Source: Rathayibacter sp. VKM Ac-2879 | GTDB lineage: Bacteria > Actinomycetota > Actinomycetes > Actinomycetales > Microbacteriaceae | NCBI RefSeq assembly: GCF_015351245.1 | Contig: NZ_JADKSO010000004.1 | Coordinates: forward strand, 287,996 to 351,995 | Reading direction: 5' to 3' | Length of the DNA: 64,000 nucleotides | Part shown: positions 7,490-16,645 of the stretch, in pieces | How positions within the stretch are numbered: position 1 is the first letter of the stretch | How the letters are laid out: each line of letters begins with the position of its first letter | Notes under the pieces: generated by a model | Database searches by the model: none | Seen by the model: the letters and a program-made list of their open reading frames with translations, nothing else | Told to the model about the DNA's origin: nothing | Translations under genes and position numbers: made by a program

Positions 7490-10292
7490 TCAACCGAGTG
7501 CGCTGAACCGCAGCACGAGCGAGCGAGCCTCCGGACGCAGCTGCGCGTCAGGCCACACGTCGGGGCCGCAGGCCCGCGAGCCCAGCCCGTGCTGGGCCGC
7601 GTCGATCGACAGCACGGAGCGGGAGGAGACGGGCAGCTCGTGCGGGTGCCGGGCCAGCGCGATCTCCTGCGGAGTGTGCCTCGAGAGGGTGAAGCCGGGA
7701 AGGCGGCCGTGCAGATCGCGTGCCGCCTCGACGCGCAGACGCGGCGTGTCTCCCTCCGACAGAAGGAGCTCGCGCATCGAGCTGCGATGCCCGCTCTCCT
7801 GCGGTCGCGCGTAGCGGGTGGGCAGCTCGTCGATGCCTGCCGAGAAGCGGCCGACGCGTGCCGCGTGCCTGCTGTCCGGGTAGGACTCGCGCGGGCCGGT
7901 CCCGAACCACTCCACGACGTCGATGGAGGCGGGGAGGTCGAGGTGGATGCCCAGGCGCGGCCAGACCATGTCCCAGCGGCCGGTGGGAGCGAGATCGACT
8001 CGCAACACCGCGGAGTCGCCGTCCACGCTCCAACGCTCGTCCGTTGTCGGTCGGCGCGCGCCAGAGCTCGGCGCGCGGACCCTCGATGGCGAGTCCCGCC
8101 AGCTCGACCACGCGCCAGCCGCGGAAGCGGGCCGGCCCTCCGTCGCCCGTCGAGCGAGAGGCCCTGGCCCACTCGGGAACCGGCGCGGGAGCGGAGAGGA
8201 GACGTTGTGCGGTCGAGAGGACGTGCCCCTCCTCGGCCCACTCCGTCGGCGCCGCGAGCACGATGTCGACCGTGAGCCAGACCTCGCCGACGGCGGGCAC
8301 GTCGACCCTCGGCAGCGCAAGACGCGCGGAGGCGCCAGCCGCGATCACGGGTGCGGCGAGCGTCCCCTCCTGCGTCACTCGCCCCTCGAGCTCGACCCGC
8401 CACTCGAGGCGCAGGTCGGCGGTGGAGGCGTCATGGCGCCGGTTCTCGACGTCGATCCCGTCGGCATCGATGTGCGCCCGCACCGGCGCCACGACCTGCT
8501 TCCATTCGAAGAGGCCGGGGCTCGGGGTGCCGTCCGAGAGCACCATGCCATCCATCACGAAGTTGCCGTCGTGGACGATCTCGCCGAAGTCGCCGCCGTA
8601 GGCGAAGTACTCGACGCCTTCGGACGTCCGAGCGCGCAGGCCGTGATCGCGCCACTCCCAGACGAAACCGCCGTGCAGCCGCGGAAACCGCTCCACGAGC
8701 TCCTCGTACTGGTCGATCGCCCCGGGGCCGTTGCCCATCGCGTGCACGTACTCGCAGAGCAGGAACGGCTTGGCCCGCTGACGGGCCGACTCTCCGGGAG
8801 AGCACCCGAGGAGCGGAGAGCGCGAGTCGTCACGCCCGATCCGCTCGGTCTCCGGAACGGAGGAGTACATCCGCGAGTACACGTCGGTGTAGGCGCCCGT
8901 GTAGTCGCCCTCGTAATGCACCGGGCGTTCGGGGTCGCGGGCGTGCACCCAGGCCGACATCGCGGCGAGGTTCGCGCCGGTGCCCGCCTCGTTGCCGAGC
9001 GACCACAGCACGATGCTCGGATGGTTCTTATCGCGCTCGACGGTCCGCTCGATGCGGTCGAGGTACGCCTCGCGCCACGCCGGATCGTCGCTGGGATTGC
9101 CTACCCAGTCGTGCCGCTCGAAGCCGTGCGTCTCGAGGTCGCACTCGAGGATCACCCAGAAGCCGAGCTCGTCGGCGAGGTCGAGGAGGCGGGGGTGCGG
9201 CGGGTAGTGGCTGGTGCGGATCGCGTTGACGTTGAAGCGTTTCATCATCGCCAGGTCGTCGCGGGCGAAGCCCTCGTCGAACGCACGCCCGCGATCAGGG
9301 TGGGTCTCGTGGCGGTTCACCCCGTGGAACACCACCCGCTCACCGTTGACGAGGAAGCGGTCGCCGCGGATCTCGACGGTACGGAAGCCGAGACGGAGCG
9401 AGACCGTCTCGCCGGCGGAGGCGAGCTGCGCGTCGTAGAGGCGCGGCGCCTCCGCCGACCACGGGTCGACCGCCGGCACCTCGATCGGGGCAATCTCCTC
9501 CGCGCTGCCCCAGACGGCCTCGATCCCCAGCTCGGGAACGCGCAGCGTGAGCGGGTACGCGGCCCGCGCTGCCACGACCTCGGTCTCGATGCGGCCCGCG
9601 CCCGTCTCGAAGGAGGCGCGCACCCAGACGTCCTCGATCCCCCCGACCGGTCGGGCGAGCAGATGTACCGAGCGGAAGATGCCGGGCAGCCACCACTGGT
9701 CCTGGTCTTCGATGTAGCTCGCCGCCGACCACTGGTGCACCCGCACGACGACGAGGTTCTCGCCGGGACGGACCACGCCGGTCACGTCGAACTCTTGCGC
9801 GAGCCGGCTCCCCGACCCGATGCCGATCTCCACGCCGTTGACCCACACCCGATACCGCGACTCGACCCCGTCGAACCGCAGGACGATCGCCTCGGCGTCG
9901 GCCCACTCCTTCGGTACCCGGATCGTCCGGCGGTAGTCACCGGTCGGGTTCTCGTCGGGCACGAACGGCGGCTCGGTCGCGAACGGGTACTGAACGTTCG
10001 TGTAGGCGGGTCGGCCGTAGCGGCCCTCGCCCTGCAGCACCCAGTGGGCGGGCACCGGCAGCAGATCCCAGGAGGAGTCGTCGAACGATTCGGCCGCGAC
10101 GGCATCGACACCTTCGCCGTCGGGCAGGACGCCCTCGCCTCCGAGCGTGCCGGGCGCCGCCGGCAGCAGACGGAATCGCCAGTCCCCGTCGAGGCTCAGC
10201 GCGGGGGCGTCGGTGTGCAGCCAGGAGCGGGCGGGCCGACGGCGGCCCGAGCCGGGGCCTGTGTCGTTCAGGTAGTGGGGCGTCGGCGTCAT
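7490..10292 (-). pseudogene. lacZ: Beta-galactosidase (GH2), frameshifted with internal deletion
   Basis: From the ATG at 10292 the frame encodes a normal LacZ: N-terminal jelly roll (FRLLPAAPG, VPAHWVLQGEGRYGRPAYTN), Ig-like domains, then the TIM barrel with HPSIVLWSLGNEAGTG (acid/base Glu) and KPFLLCEYVHAMGNG (nucleophile Glu). After ELWRAPTDNG the frame continues only as non-LacZ sequence to 7548. The expected C-terminal beta domain (WFGTGPRESYPD, GPDVWPDAQ) reads in another frame and stops at 7490. Between RAPTDN and the GPRESYPD region there are ~50 residues where the E. coli enzyme has ~110. So about 60 codons plus a frame are missing near 8040. It is probably inactive, unless this is an assembly error. 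Confidence 0.85.
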
Positions 10293-10438
10293 CGCACGGA
10301 ACCTTCCTCCGGGCCGCGTCGAAGTGCCGCGGTGCGCTCATGCTGTCGTGTTCCAGCGTCCCACGCGAGGGAGGCGCCCCAGGGGAGTCGAGCACGTGCC
10401 GACGATCCGCCTCCCGGCGAGGCAGCCTCGCGGAGGGC

Positions 10439-11794
10439 CTACGGCAGCAGGCGGGTGGGCCCCCGGAAGAGGTAGGTGACCTCGCGCAGGTTGGCCTGGT
10501 GCAGCATCAGCATGATGACGCGGGACAGGCCCATGCCGAAGCCTCCGTGCGGCGGCACCCCGTAGCGGAAGAAGTCGAGGTAGAAGCCGAGTTCCTCGGG
10601 GTCGAGCCCCTTCTCGCGCGCCTGCTCGACGAGCACGTCGACGCGGTGCTCGCGCTGCGCGCCGGTGGAGATCTCGACGCCGTTGTAGATGAGGTCGTAG
10701 CTGTTGGTGATCGTCGAGTCGCCCTCGCGGCGCATGTGGTAGAACGGCCGGATGCTCGACGCATAGTCGGTGAGGAACACGAAGTCGTGGCCGAACTCCT
10801 CTTTCACGTATGCCGCGACGCGACGCTCGCCCTCCGGGTCCATGTCGTCGTCGGCACGGGGGACCTCGTAGCCGCGCTCGGCGACGATGCGCTTGGCGTC
10901 GGCCAGCGGGATGCGCGGGAACGGGGTGCTGGGAACCTCCAGCTCGATGTCGAAGAGAGCCTTCACCTCGGCGCCGTGCTTCTCGACGACGGCGGTGAGG
11001 CCCGCGACCATCAGCTCCTCGTGCAGGGTCATGACGTCCTCGTGCGAGTCGATCCACGACACCTCGGCGTCGACGCTCGTGAACTCGGTGGCGTGCCGGG
11101 AGGTGAAGCTCGGGTCGGCGCGGAACGCCGGACCGACCTCGAACACCTTGCCGAAGCCCGCGGGCTGCGCCATCTGCTTGAAGAACTGCGGGCTCTGCGC
11201 GAGGTAGGCCTTGGTCTCGAAGTACTCGACCTCGAAGAGCTCGGCACGCGACTCCGAGGCGCTCGCCATGAGCTTCGGCGTGTGGATCTCGATGAAGTCG
11301 TGCTCGATCCAGTAGCTGCGCAGGGCGTGCTCGAACGTGGTCTGCACGCGCGCGATGAGGTTCTGCTCGGGGCGGCGCAGGTCGAGAAAGCGCCAGTCCA
11401 TGCGCTTGTCGATGCCGGAGTCGGGGGCGATGGGCGTCTCGGGGATCGACGCCGCCACGACCTCGAGGGTCTCGAGCTTGACCTCGATGCCGCCGAGCTT
11501 GACGCGCTCGTCATGCTTGAGGCTGCCGGTGACGGTGACGAAGGAGCCCAGGGCCAGGCCCGAGATCGTCTCGGTGAGGGCGAGCTTCGCCCGGGCGGCC
11601 TCGTCGCCGTCCTCCGCCTCGCGCACGGTCGGGTTCACCAGCTGCACGGAGCCTGACTCGTCGCGGAGGACGACGAACTGCACCTTCTTCTGGTCGCGCA
11701 CGGTCTCGACCCAGCCGGAGACGCGGACCGGGCCGTCCTCGAGCGCAGCGAGCTTGCGGACGGTGGTGCGGGGGAGGCGGGTCTCGTCGGTCAC
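10439..11794 (-). CDS. aspS: Aspartate--tRNA ligase, archaeal/non-discriminating type
   Basis: A 451-residue class IIb aminoacyl-tRNA synthetase. The N-terminal OB-fold anticodon domain (~1-115; VSGWVETVRDQKKVQFVVLRD) is followed by the catalytic domain with motif 2 (VFEVGPAFRADPSFTSRH) and motif 3 (GGFGMGLSRVIMLML). It lacks the large GAD insertion of normal bacterial AspRS and has the length of the archaeal type. Such enzymes usually charge both tRNA-Asp and tRNA-Asn, with GatCAB then converting Asp-tRNA-Asn. The long upstream frame is spurious: the GTG at 11794 begins the family N-terminus and has a TAGACT hexamer 8 bases before it. Divergent from the SDR gene. Confidence 0.93.
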   Translation of the reverse strand: MTDETRLPRTTVRKLAALEDGPVRVSGWVETVRDQKKVQFVVLRDESGSVQLVNPTVREAEDGDEAARAKLALTETISGLALGSFVTVTGSLKHDERVKLGGIEVKLETLEVVAASIPETPIAPDSGIDKRMDWRFLDLRRPEQNLIARVQTTFEHALRSYWIEHDFIEIHTPKLMASASESRAELFEVEYFETKAYLAQSPQFFKQMAQPAGFGKVFEVGPAFRADPSFTSRHATEFTSVDAEVSWIDSHEDVMTLHEELMVAGLTAVVEKHGAEVKALFDIELEVPSTPFPRIPLADAKRIVAERGYEVPRADDDMDPEGERRVAAYVKEEFGHDFVFLTDYASSIRPFYHMRREGDSTITNSYDLIYNGVEISTGAQREHRVDVLVEQAREKGLDPEELGFYLDFFRYGVPPHGGFGMGLSRVIMLMLHQANLREVTYLFRGPTRLLP

Positions 11795-11802
11795 GAGAGG
11801 GG

Positions 11803-11808
11803 AGTCTA
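11803..11808 (-). promoter_or_regulatory. -10 element (TAGACT), leaderless aspS
   Basis: On the minus strand TAGACT lies 8 bases before the GTG start at 11794 with no ribosome site between. A 7-bp hairpin (CGGGCTC/GAGCCCG, 11813-11831) lies just upstream of it. Confidence 0.55.
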
Positions 11809-11977
11809 CTCGCGGGCTCGGCGGGAGCCCGGGCGCACGGCCTGCGGCGTGCAGCAGGTCGACAAGGCAATCTGCGCCGCCTCTCTGCCGCGGTCCGCAT
11901 CGAGACCGTCCACAGCGTGCGTGAACCGCTAGCATCTTCGAGCGATCCCGTCGTCTGAGGGAAAGCAAGGGGGAGCC

Positions 11978-12817
11978 ATGCCAGATGCCGAGCCTCACTC
12001 GACGGCGACTCGCTCGACCGACCCTGCGCAGCGTGGGTCGCCGCCTCGACAGGTGAGCACCGCGCTCGTCACCGGCGCGTCCTCCGGCATCGGCCTCGCC
12101 TTCGCGCGCGCCTTCGCGCGGCGCGGCTTCGGCCTCGTGCTCGTGGCCCGCGACGAGGCTCGACTCCGCGACGAGGCGGCTGACCTGCGTCGGCGCGGCT
12201 CCCCGCAGGTGGAGGTACTGAGGGCCGACCTCGCCGATCGCGAGCAGGTCGAGAGCGTGCGTCGGCGTCTCGTCGACCCGGCCAGGCCGGTGCGGGTGCT
12301 CGTCAACAACGCCGGTTTCGGGATCGAGGGCAGCTTCGCCGTCCCCGATGTCGCGGCGCAGGATCAGGCGTTCGAGGTCATGGTCCGCTCGGTCGCCGTG
12401 CTCTCGGGCGCGGCGGCGGAGGCGATGGCTGCGCGGGGCCGCGGGGCGATCCTGACGGTCTCGAGTGTCGCCGGGTTCGTGCACCTCGGCCCGTACTCGG
12501 CGGTGAAGGCGTGGGCGACGGCCTTCACGCAATCGCTCGCGGTCGAGCTGCGCGGCACCGGGGTCCGTGCGGCGGTGCTCTGCCCCGGATGGGTGCGCAC
12601 CGAGTTCCACACGCGGGCGGCGATGGACACCTCCTCGATTCCCGCCTTCCTCTGGCTCCGCGCCGACGCGGTGGTGGAGGAGTTCCTCGGCGACGTCGCC
12701 CGCGGCCAGGTGGTCTCGGTGCCGTCGTGGCGTTTCGGCGTGCCGATGGCGCTCGTGCGGCACCTCCCAGGCTGGCTCGTGCGGAGGCTCTCCTCGGCCG
12801 TTCTCGCGCGCCGCTGA
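11978..12817 (+). CDS. SDR family NAD(P)-dependent oxidoreductase
   Basis: A 279-residue classical short-chain dehydrogenase. The Rossmann glycine motif TGASSGIG starts at residue ~32 after a polar N-terminal extension. NNAG (~109), the catalytic Ser in LTVSSVAG and the YSAVK (YxxxK) pair at ~170 follow. The PGWVRTEF segment matches the DltE/YqjQ-like SDR group. The substrate is unknown; a keto or hydroxyl group on a lipid or polyketide-like molecule is a guess. An upstream -10 (TAGCAT, 11930-11935) and AAGGGGGAG ribosome site support the ATG at 11978. It stands alone between aspS and the cytochrome operon. Confidence 0.88.
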   Translation: MPDAEPHSTATRSTDPAQRGSPPRQVSTALVTGASSGIGLAFARAFARRGFGLVLVARDEARLRDEAADLRRRGSPQVEVLRADLADREQVESVRRRLVDPARPVRVLVNNAGFGIEGSFAVPDVAAQDQAFEVMVRSVAVLSGAAAEAMAARGRGAILTVSSVAGFVHLGPYSAVKAWATAFTQSLAVELRGTGVRAAVLCPGWVRTEFHTRAAMDTSSIPAFLWLRADAVVEEFLGDVARGQVVSVPSWRFGVPMALVRHLPGWLVRRLSSAVLARR

Positions 12818-12876
12818 GGTCCCGCCCAGGCCCCACCCAGTCCGGCCGCCGGACCGATCCTGCCGGCGTCGTTCCG

Positions 12877-12882
12877 TACACT
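12877..12882 (+). promoter_or_regulatory. -10 element (TACACT), start of ccs operon
   Basis: TACACT ends 8 bases before the GTG at 12891, with no ribosome site. It is the likely promoter for the phosphatase-tlpA-ccdA-resB run. Confidence 0.55.
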
Positions 12883-12890
12883 TGACGCTC

Positions 12891-13535
12891 GTGGTTGCCG
12901 ATCAGATCCATCTCGTGCGGCACGGCGAGGTGTTCAACCCCGACCGTGTCCTCTACGGGCGACTCCCGAACTTCCGCCTCTCGGAACTCGGCCACCGCAT
13001 GGCGCGTGCCGCCGCCGACGATCTCCTCGAGCGCACGCGACGCGTCACCCGGCTCGTTGCCTCGCCTCTCCAGCGGACGCAGGAGTCGGCTCAGCCGATC
13101 TCGCAGGCCTTCGAGCTCGACGTCCGCACGGACGAGCGCGTGATCGAGCCCTCCAATCGATTCGAGGGCCGCTCGATGACCGCACGCGCCTCCGCCCTCC
13201 GCGACCCCCGGAGCTGGCCGCTGCTGCGCAACCCGTTCGAGCCCAGCTGGGGTGAGCCGTACCTCTCGATCTCCGCGCGGATGTACGCGGCGATCGAGGC
13301 GGCATGGGAGGGAACGGTCGACGGGGACGTCGCGATCGTCAGTCATCAGCTCCCCATCTGGACCGTTCACCGTGCGCTCGCGGGCGAGCATCTGTTCCAC
13401 GACCCGCGCAAGCGGCGCTGCGCTCTCTCGAGCATCACCACGCTCGAGCGCCGCGGCGACCGTTTCGTCGAGGTCGGCTACTCCGACCCCGCCGCCGGTC
13501 TCCAGGGCCTGGCGACCGATGTGGGCGCGGTCTGA
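12891..13535 (+). CDS. Histidine phosphatase family protein
   Basis: A 214-residue histidine phosphatase superfamily protein. The catalytic motif LVRHGEVFN (His at ~10) is at the N-terminus, VASPLQRTQESAQPI supplies the second arginine, and VAIVSHQLPIWTVHRAL has the second catalytic histidine. GTG at 12891 is chosen because the RHG motif must lie near the N-terminus and the -10 is 8 bases away. In many actinobacteria a gene like this begins the cytochrome c maturation operon. Its stop overlaps the tlpA start (TGATG), so it is coupled to it. The substrate is unknown; annotation as phosphoglycerate mutase would be unsafe. Confidence 0.88.
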   Translation: MVADQIHLVRHGEVFNPDRVLYGRLPNFRLSELGHRMARAAADDLLERTRRVTRLVASPLQRTQESAQPISQAFELDVRTDERVIEPSNRFEGRSMTARASALRDPRSWPLLRNPFEPSWGEPYLSISARMYAAIEAAWEGTVDGDVAIVSHQLPIWTVHRALAGEHLFHDPRKRRCALSSITTLERRGDRFVEVGYSDPAAGLQGLATDVGAV

Positions 13536-14125
13536 TGCGCCGCCTCCGCCTCCTCGGCGCCGTCGCGCTGGTCGCCGCGCTCGCTCTCAGCGGGTGCACC
13601 GAGGATCCCCTCGCCGGCCAGTACCGCAGCGGCAGCAACAAGGGCTACATCTCAGGAGACGGAACCGTCACCGAGATCGCCGTCGCCGACCGCGCCGATC
13701 CGATCGCCTTCTCCGGCACCGACGAGAACGGCTCCACCATCGACTCCGCTGAGCTGGCCGGCCGCGTCGTGGTCGTCAACTTCTGGTACGCGAGCTGTGC
13801 CCCGTGCCGAGCGGAGGCCGCTGACCTCGAGAAGGTCAACGGCGAGTTTGCCGGCAAGGACGTCTCGTTCGTCGGCGTCAACGTGCGCGATCAGGCGCCC
13901 ACCGCTGCCGCCTTCGCGACGACCTTCGGGCTCAGCTACCCCTCGATCATCGACACCGACTCCTCGGTGCAGCTCGCCTTCACCGGCACCGTCCCGCCGA
14001 ACGCCGTGCCGACCACGATCGTGCTCGACAAAAAGGGGCGCGTCGCCTCACGCATCCTCGGCCAGCTCCAGGAGGCGTCCATCCTCTCGACGCTCGTGAG
14101 CGACACGCTCGCGGAGCAGGAGTAG
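13535..14125 (+). CDS. TlpA/ResA-like thiol-disulfide lipoprotein
   Basis: A 196-residue extracytoplasmic thioredoxin. A lipoprotein signal peptide ends in the lipobox LSGC (Cys ~23). The thioredoxin fold carries the active site CAPC in NFWYASCAPCRAEA (residues ~88-91), and VPTTIVLDKKGRV includes the cis-proline. It would keep apocytochrome c haem-binding cysteines reduced, taking electrons from CcdA, the next gene. It starts with the ATG overlapping the previous stop (TGATG). The gap to ccdA is 4 bases. Confidence 0.92.
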   Translation: MRRLRLLGAVALVAALALSGCTEDPLAGQYRSGSNKGYISGDGTVTEIAVADRADPIAFSGTDENGSTIDSAELAGRVVVVNFWYASCAPCRAEAADLEKVNGEFAGKDVSFVGVNVRDQAPTAAAFATTFGLSYPSIIDTDSSVQLAFTGTVPPNAVPTTIVLDKKGRVASRILGQLQEASILSTLVSDTLAEQE

Positions 14126-14129
14126 CGGA

Positions 14130-14870
14130 GTGGGCGACATCGTCGTCAGCGGCCAGCTCCTCCTCGCCGTCCCGATCGCCGTGCTCGCAGGACTCGTCTC
14201 GTTCGCCTCGCCGTGCGTCCTCCCGCTCGTGCCGGGATACCTCGCCTACGTCGGCGGATTCACGGACGCCGACGAACGGGCGGCGCGCGGCCGCCGCCGC
14301 TTGCTGCTCGGCGTGCTGCTGTTCGTGCTCGGCTTCTCCCTGGTGTTCGTGCTCTACGGCACCGCGGTCGGCTCGATCGGTTTCTGGATGCGGCAGTACA
14401 GCGACGTCATCACGCGCGTCCTCGGCGTGGTCGTCATCGCGATGGGGCTCGTCTTCGTCGGGCAGTTCTCGTTCCTCCAGCGCACGATGCGGCCCGGTGT
14501 CCGCCCGGCCACGGGCCTCCTCGGCGCCCCACTACTGGGCATCGTGTTCGGCGTCGGCTGGACGCCCTGCCTCGGTCCCACCCTCGCGTCGATCCTCGCG
14601 CTGAGCTACGGCACCGCTTCGCCGTGGCGGGGAGCCCTCCTCGCGCTCGTCTACTGCCTCGGGCTGGGCCTGCCCTTCCTCCTCGTCGCCTTCGGCTTCA
14701 GCTGGGTCACCTCGACGCTCGCGTTCGTGAAGCGCCACATTCGCGTCGTCAACATCGCGGGCGGAGCCGCCCTCGTCCTGATCGGAGTCCTGATGGTCAC
14801 GGGCATCTGGAACACCCTCGTCTATGGAGCGCTCGCAGAGGTGATCAATGGCTTCCAACCCGCACTCTGA
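14130..14870 (+). CDS. ccdA: Cytochrome c biogenesis protein CcdA
   Basis: A 246-residue polytopic membrane protein with six hydrophobic segments. It has the DsbD-type signatures: FASPCVLPLVPGYLAY near the N-terminus and GWTPCLGPTLASILAL in the fourth segment, giving the two redox cysteines that carry electrons across the membrane to TlpA/ResA. The start is GTG at 14130 after a GCGGAG-like sequence, 4 bases after tlpA. The 3' end overlaps resB by 23 bases. Confidence 0.95.
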   Translation: MGDIVVSGQLLLAVPIAVLAGLVSFASPCVLPLVPGYLAYVGGFTDADERAARGRRRLLLGVLLFVLGFSLVFVLYGTAVGSIGFWMRQYSDVITRVLGVVVIAMGLVFVGQFSFLQRTMRPGVRPATGLLGAPLLGIVFGVGWTPCLGPTLASILALSYGTASPWRGALLALVYCLGLGLPFLLVAFGFSWVTSTLAFVKRHIRVVNIAGGAALVLIGVLMVTGIWNTLVYGALAEVINGFQPAL

Positions 14871-16566
14871 GCCGGGCCCCGAGGCCTCCTCGGGCGCCCA
14901 CGCGCGCCCCGACGACGCAGCCCAGGAACGCGCCGACGCGTCGTTCAGGCCCGCCGACCACTACGACTCCGACGGGGCGATCACCCAGCCCGCCCTCGGG
15001 CTCACGGGCTGGCTGCGCTGGATCTGGCGCCAGCTGACCAGCATGCGCACCGCGCTTTTCCTCCTGCTGCTGCTCGCGATCGCGGCCGTGCCGGGGTCGC
15101 TCGTGCCGCAACGCTCGTCCGACCCCAACGGCGTCACCCAGTACTTCGTCGACAACCCCGATCTCGCGCCGCTCCTCGACAAGGTGCAGGCTTTCGACAC
15201 CTACACGTCGGCCTGGTTCTCGAGCATCTACCTGCTGCTGTTCATCTCCCTGATCGGCTGCATCATCCCGCGCACACGGCACCACTTCCAGGCGATGCGC
15301 TCTAGGCCGCCACGGACCCCCGCGCGCCTGCAGCGTCTCGCCGGTTACACGGTCCGCGAGGTCGAGGGGGCGAGCGCGGAGGAGGCGATCGCCTCCGCCC
15401 ACGACGTCCTTCGTCGCGCGGGCTACCGCGTCGAGCGCTACGACGATCCCCGCGGTCGCTGGTCGAGCGTGTCGGCCGAACGCGGCTACCTGCGCGAGAC
15501 CGGCAACCTCGTGTTCCACTCCGCGCTCGTCGGCATCTTGCTCGCGGTGGGCATCGGAGGCGGCTTCGGCTACAGCGGGCAGCGTGTGCTCGTCGAGGGC
15601 TCGCTCGGTTTCGCCAACAACCTCGCCGCCTACGACTCGTTCAACCCGGGCCGCTTCTTCACCAGCAGCCAGCTCGACCCCTACCAGCTCACCCTCGACC
15701 GTCTCGACGTGCGCTACGAGGAGCAGAACCAGACCGCGCTCGGCCAGCCCATCGACTTCACGGCGCACGTCACCACGACCGAGCGGGGCGGCGCACCCCA
15801 GCAGCAGACGATCAAGGTCAACGACCCGCTGTCGATCGGAGGCACCAACGTCTACCTTCTCGGCAACGGCTACGCGCCGACGATCACGGTGCGCGATCCC
15901 TCCGGAAAGGCGATCTTCACCGACGCCGTGCCGTTCCTTCCGCAGGATGCGAACCTCACCTCGGTCGGCGTGATCAAGATCCCCGACGGGCTCTCGCAGC
16001 AGCTCGGCCTCACGGGCTTCTTCTACCCGACTCAGGACACGCTGGCGAGCGGCGCCTCGACCTCGATCTTCCCCGACCTGCAATACCCCGTCCTCTCGCT
16101 CAACGTCTTCGTGGGCGACCTCGGCCTCGACGGGGGCGTGCCCACCTCGGTCTACACGCTCAACACCGACTCGCTCACCCGGCTCACGGGCGGCCAGACC
16201 GGCGTGGCGCCGATCACGCTCAAGCCGGGCGACACCGCGTCACTGCCGAACGGACTCGGCACGGTGACCTTCGAGAACGTCGGGGCCGATCCCTCCCGCG
16301 TGGGCACCGACAGCGTCAAACGGTTTGCCTCGCTCGACATCCACCACGACGCGACTCAGGGGTGGGTGCTCCTGTTCGCGATCCTCGTGCTCGGCGGGCT
16401 GCTGACGTCGCTGTTCGTGCCACGTCGACGCGTGTGGGTGAAGGCGACACAGGAGCAGGGCGGGGGGCTGACCCTCGAGTACGCGGGCCTCGCGCGCGGA
16501 GAGGACCCGCAGCTCGTGCGCGCGGTGCGGACCATCGCCGACCGGCACGCGCCGCTCGACGCCTGA
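14848..16566 (+). CDS. resB: Cytochrome c biogenesis protein ResB (Ccs1)
   Basis: A 572-residue ResB-family protein. A hydrophilic N-terminus precedes four membrane helices (~58-80, ~118-140, ~212-232, ~505-525). A long extracytoplasmic domain lies between the third and fourth helices. Family features are MRTALFLLLLLAIAAVPGSL at the first helix and the YPVLSLNVFVGDLGLD region. With CcsB it forms the system II haem lyase, which moves haem out and attaches it to apocytochrome c. It starts within ccdA (23-base overlap), which indicates one transcript. About 80 bases separate it from ccsB, which has its own promoter-like hexamer. Confidence 0.94.
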   Translation: MASNPHSEPGPEASSGAHARPDDAAQERADASFRPADHYDSDGAITQPALGLTGWLRWIWRQLTSMRTALFLLLLLAIAAVPGSLVPQRSSDPNGVTQYFVDNPDLAPLLDKVQAFDTYTSAWFSSIYLLLFISLIGCIIPRTRHHFQAMRSRPPRTPARLQRLAGYTVREVEGASAEEAIASAHDVLRRAGYRVERYDDPRGRWSSVSAERGYLRETGNLVFHSALVGILLAVGIGGGFGYSGQRVLVEGSLGFANNLAAYDSFNPGRFFTSSQLDPYQLTLDRLDVRYEEQNQTALGQPIDFTAHVTTTERGGAPQQQTIKVNDPLSIGGTNVYLLGNGYAPTITVRDPSGKAIFTDAVPFLPQDANLTSVGVIKIPDGLSQQLGLTGFFYPTQDTLASGASTSIFPDLQYPVLSLNVFVGDLGLDGGVPTSVYTLNTDSLTRLTGGQTGVAPITLKPGDTASLPNGLGTVTFENVGADPSRVGTDSVKRFASLDIHHDATQGWVLLFAILVLGGLLTSLFVPRRRVWVKATQEQGGGLTLEYAGLARGEDPQLVRAVRTIADRHAPLDA

Positions 16567-16633
16567 CACCCCGTTCCATGGGGGACAGGGGAGTCTGTGG
16601 GTCTGCGCAGGGGCGGGCGGCCCGAGGGTCGAT

Positions 16634-16639
16634 TACCCT
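16634..16639 (+). promoter_or_regulatory. -10 element (TACCCT) for ccsB
   Basis: TACCCT ends 6 bases before the GTG at 16646. The bases between and just after read GAGGAGGTG, so a Shine-Dalgarno-like sequence abuts the start too closely for normal use; leaderless initiation fits better. Confidence 0.45.
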
Positions 16640-16645
16640 GAGGAG

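Noticed and set aside
12891-13535. Annotation as phosphoglycerate mutase
   Set aside because: Only the superfamily motifs are present; its place at the head of the cytochrome c operon gives no support for a glycolytic role.
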